This document shows, in pieces, positions 5,499 through 5,790 of a stretch of 5,790 bases of DNA. The translations under genes were made by a program, and so were the position numbers. The number at the start of each line of letters is the position of its first letter. Within the stretch, counting starts at the first letter, position 1. Source of the DNA: Prevotellaceae bacterium (lineage in GTDB: Bacteria > Bacteroidota > Bacteroidia > Bacteroidales > UBA932); assembly GCA_031275145.1 (NCBI GenBank), contig JAISPE010000036.1, positions 1-5,790 of the forward strand. The letters are read 5' to 3'. Below the pieces are notes generated by a model that made no database searches, had not been told where the DNA came from, and saw only the letters and a program-made list of their open reading frames with translations.

Positions 5499-5790
5499 AT
5501 GTATAAAATTATTGAAAACAATGAAAAAAACAGGTGGAGAGCGATAATATCGCTGCTCTTTATGCTTTTTCTCGCGGTGGGGCTGAACGCTCAGAATTTC
5601 ACAGTAAGCGGAAAAGTAACCGATCCGGACGGGAATGCTTTACCCGGAACGGCTATAGTTATAAAGGGAACCACTGTCGGCGCAGTAACTAACGACGGTG
5701 GCAACTATGTACTGGACAATGTACCCAACGGTAGCGTCCTTGAATTTAAACTCGTAGGTTTTGTTACACAGGAAATTCAGGTTTCCGCCG
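5499..5790 (+). CDS. SusC-like TonB-dependent receptor, N-terminal part (truncated by window end)
   Basis: The 97 visible residues begin MYKIIENNEKNRWR, then a hydrophobic stretch (about 15-29), with cleavage likely after LNA at residue 31. The mature part, from QNFTVSGKVTDPDGNALPGT, is a typical carboxypeptidase-regulatory-like (CarboxypepD_reg) domain, with GAVTNDGGNYVLDNVPNGS and a LVGFVTQEIQV strand. This is the usual N-terminus of SusC-family outer-membrane receptors, which with a SusD lipoprotein import glycans or peptides using TonB energy. There is no STN domain before it, so FecA-type sigma signalling through this protein is unlikely. Such proteins are about 1000 residues, so most of the gene, the plug and barrel, and any susD lie beyond the window. 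The start is set by ATG 5499: ATG 5495 and ATG 5521 are in other frames, and the next in-frame ATG lies inside the signal peptide. Confidence 0.87.
   Translation, partial: MYKIIENNEKNRWRAIISLLFMLFLAVGLNAQNFTVSGKVTDPDGNALPGTAIVIKGTTVGAVTNDGGNYVLDNVPNGSVLEFKLVGFVTQEIQVSA

Overview
The window looks like a chromosomal piece of a member of the Bacteroidota, most likely Bacteroidales. Three things point there: the start of a SusC-type TonB-dependent receptor, a DUF6261-family protein (a family I know only from this group), and promoter-like boxes of the Bacteroidota form TAnnTTTG. Start codons also sit in A/T-rich leaders without clear Shine-Dalgarno sequences. The genus cannot be told from the sequence.

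Layout. At the left edge (2-103) is the last 33 codons of a plus-strand gene that cannot be identified. From 104 to 972 there is no credible gene but an unusual density of different repeats: a pair of about 40-bp REP-like copies, a short hairpin, a 141-bp nested inverted repeat, five 23-bp units that each form a hairpin, a 32-bp palindrome, five 21-bp units, and a heptamer array that runs into the end of the next gene. On the minus strand (973-3348) lies a complete, exported GH127/DUF1680-like glycosidase with an N-terminal discoidin-like domain and the Glu-x-Cys and Cys-Cys metal/nucleophile motifs. It is probably a beta-L-arabinofuranosidase or relative.

A divergent 1-kb intergenic region (3349-4404) carries a promoter-like box for each direction, then a long plus-strand leader with an (AG)15 tract, a C8 tract and an eight-unit tandem array of about 42 bp. 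This leads into a DUF6261 gene (4405-5139). A 359-bp spacer follows, with small stem-loops and a second heptamer array. The window ends inside the first 97 codons of a SusC-like receptor (from 5499), which is cut by the window edge.

How the parts work together. A SusC-like importer and a periplasmic glycosidase fit a polysaccharide-utilisation setting, perhaps for arabinose-containing plant glycans. They are divergently oriented and separated by DUF6261, so a shared operon is not shown.

The most interesting signal is the DUF6261 leader. The frame of the gene is open without a stop upstream through the 42-bp array, the C8 run and into the (AG)n tract. An ATG sits just before that tract, so a change of one AG unit would alter what is translated. 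This is a candidate phase-variable arrangement, but some features of the repeats argue against their being coding.
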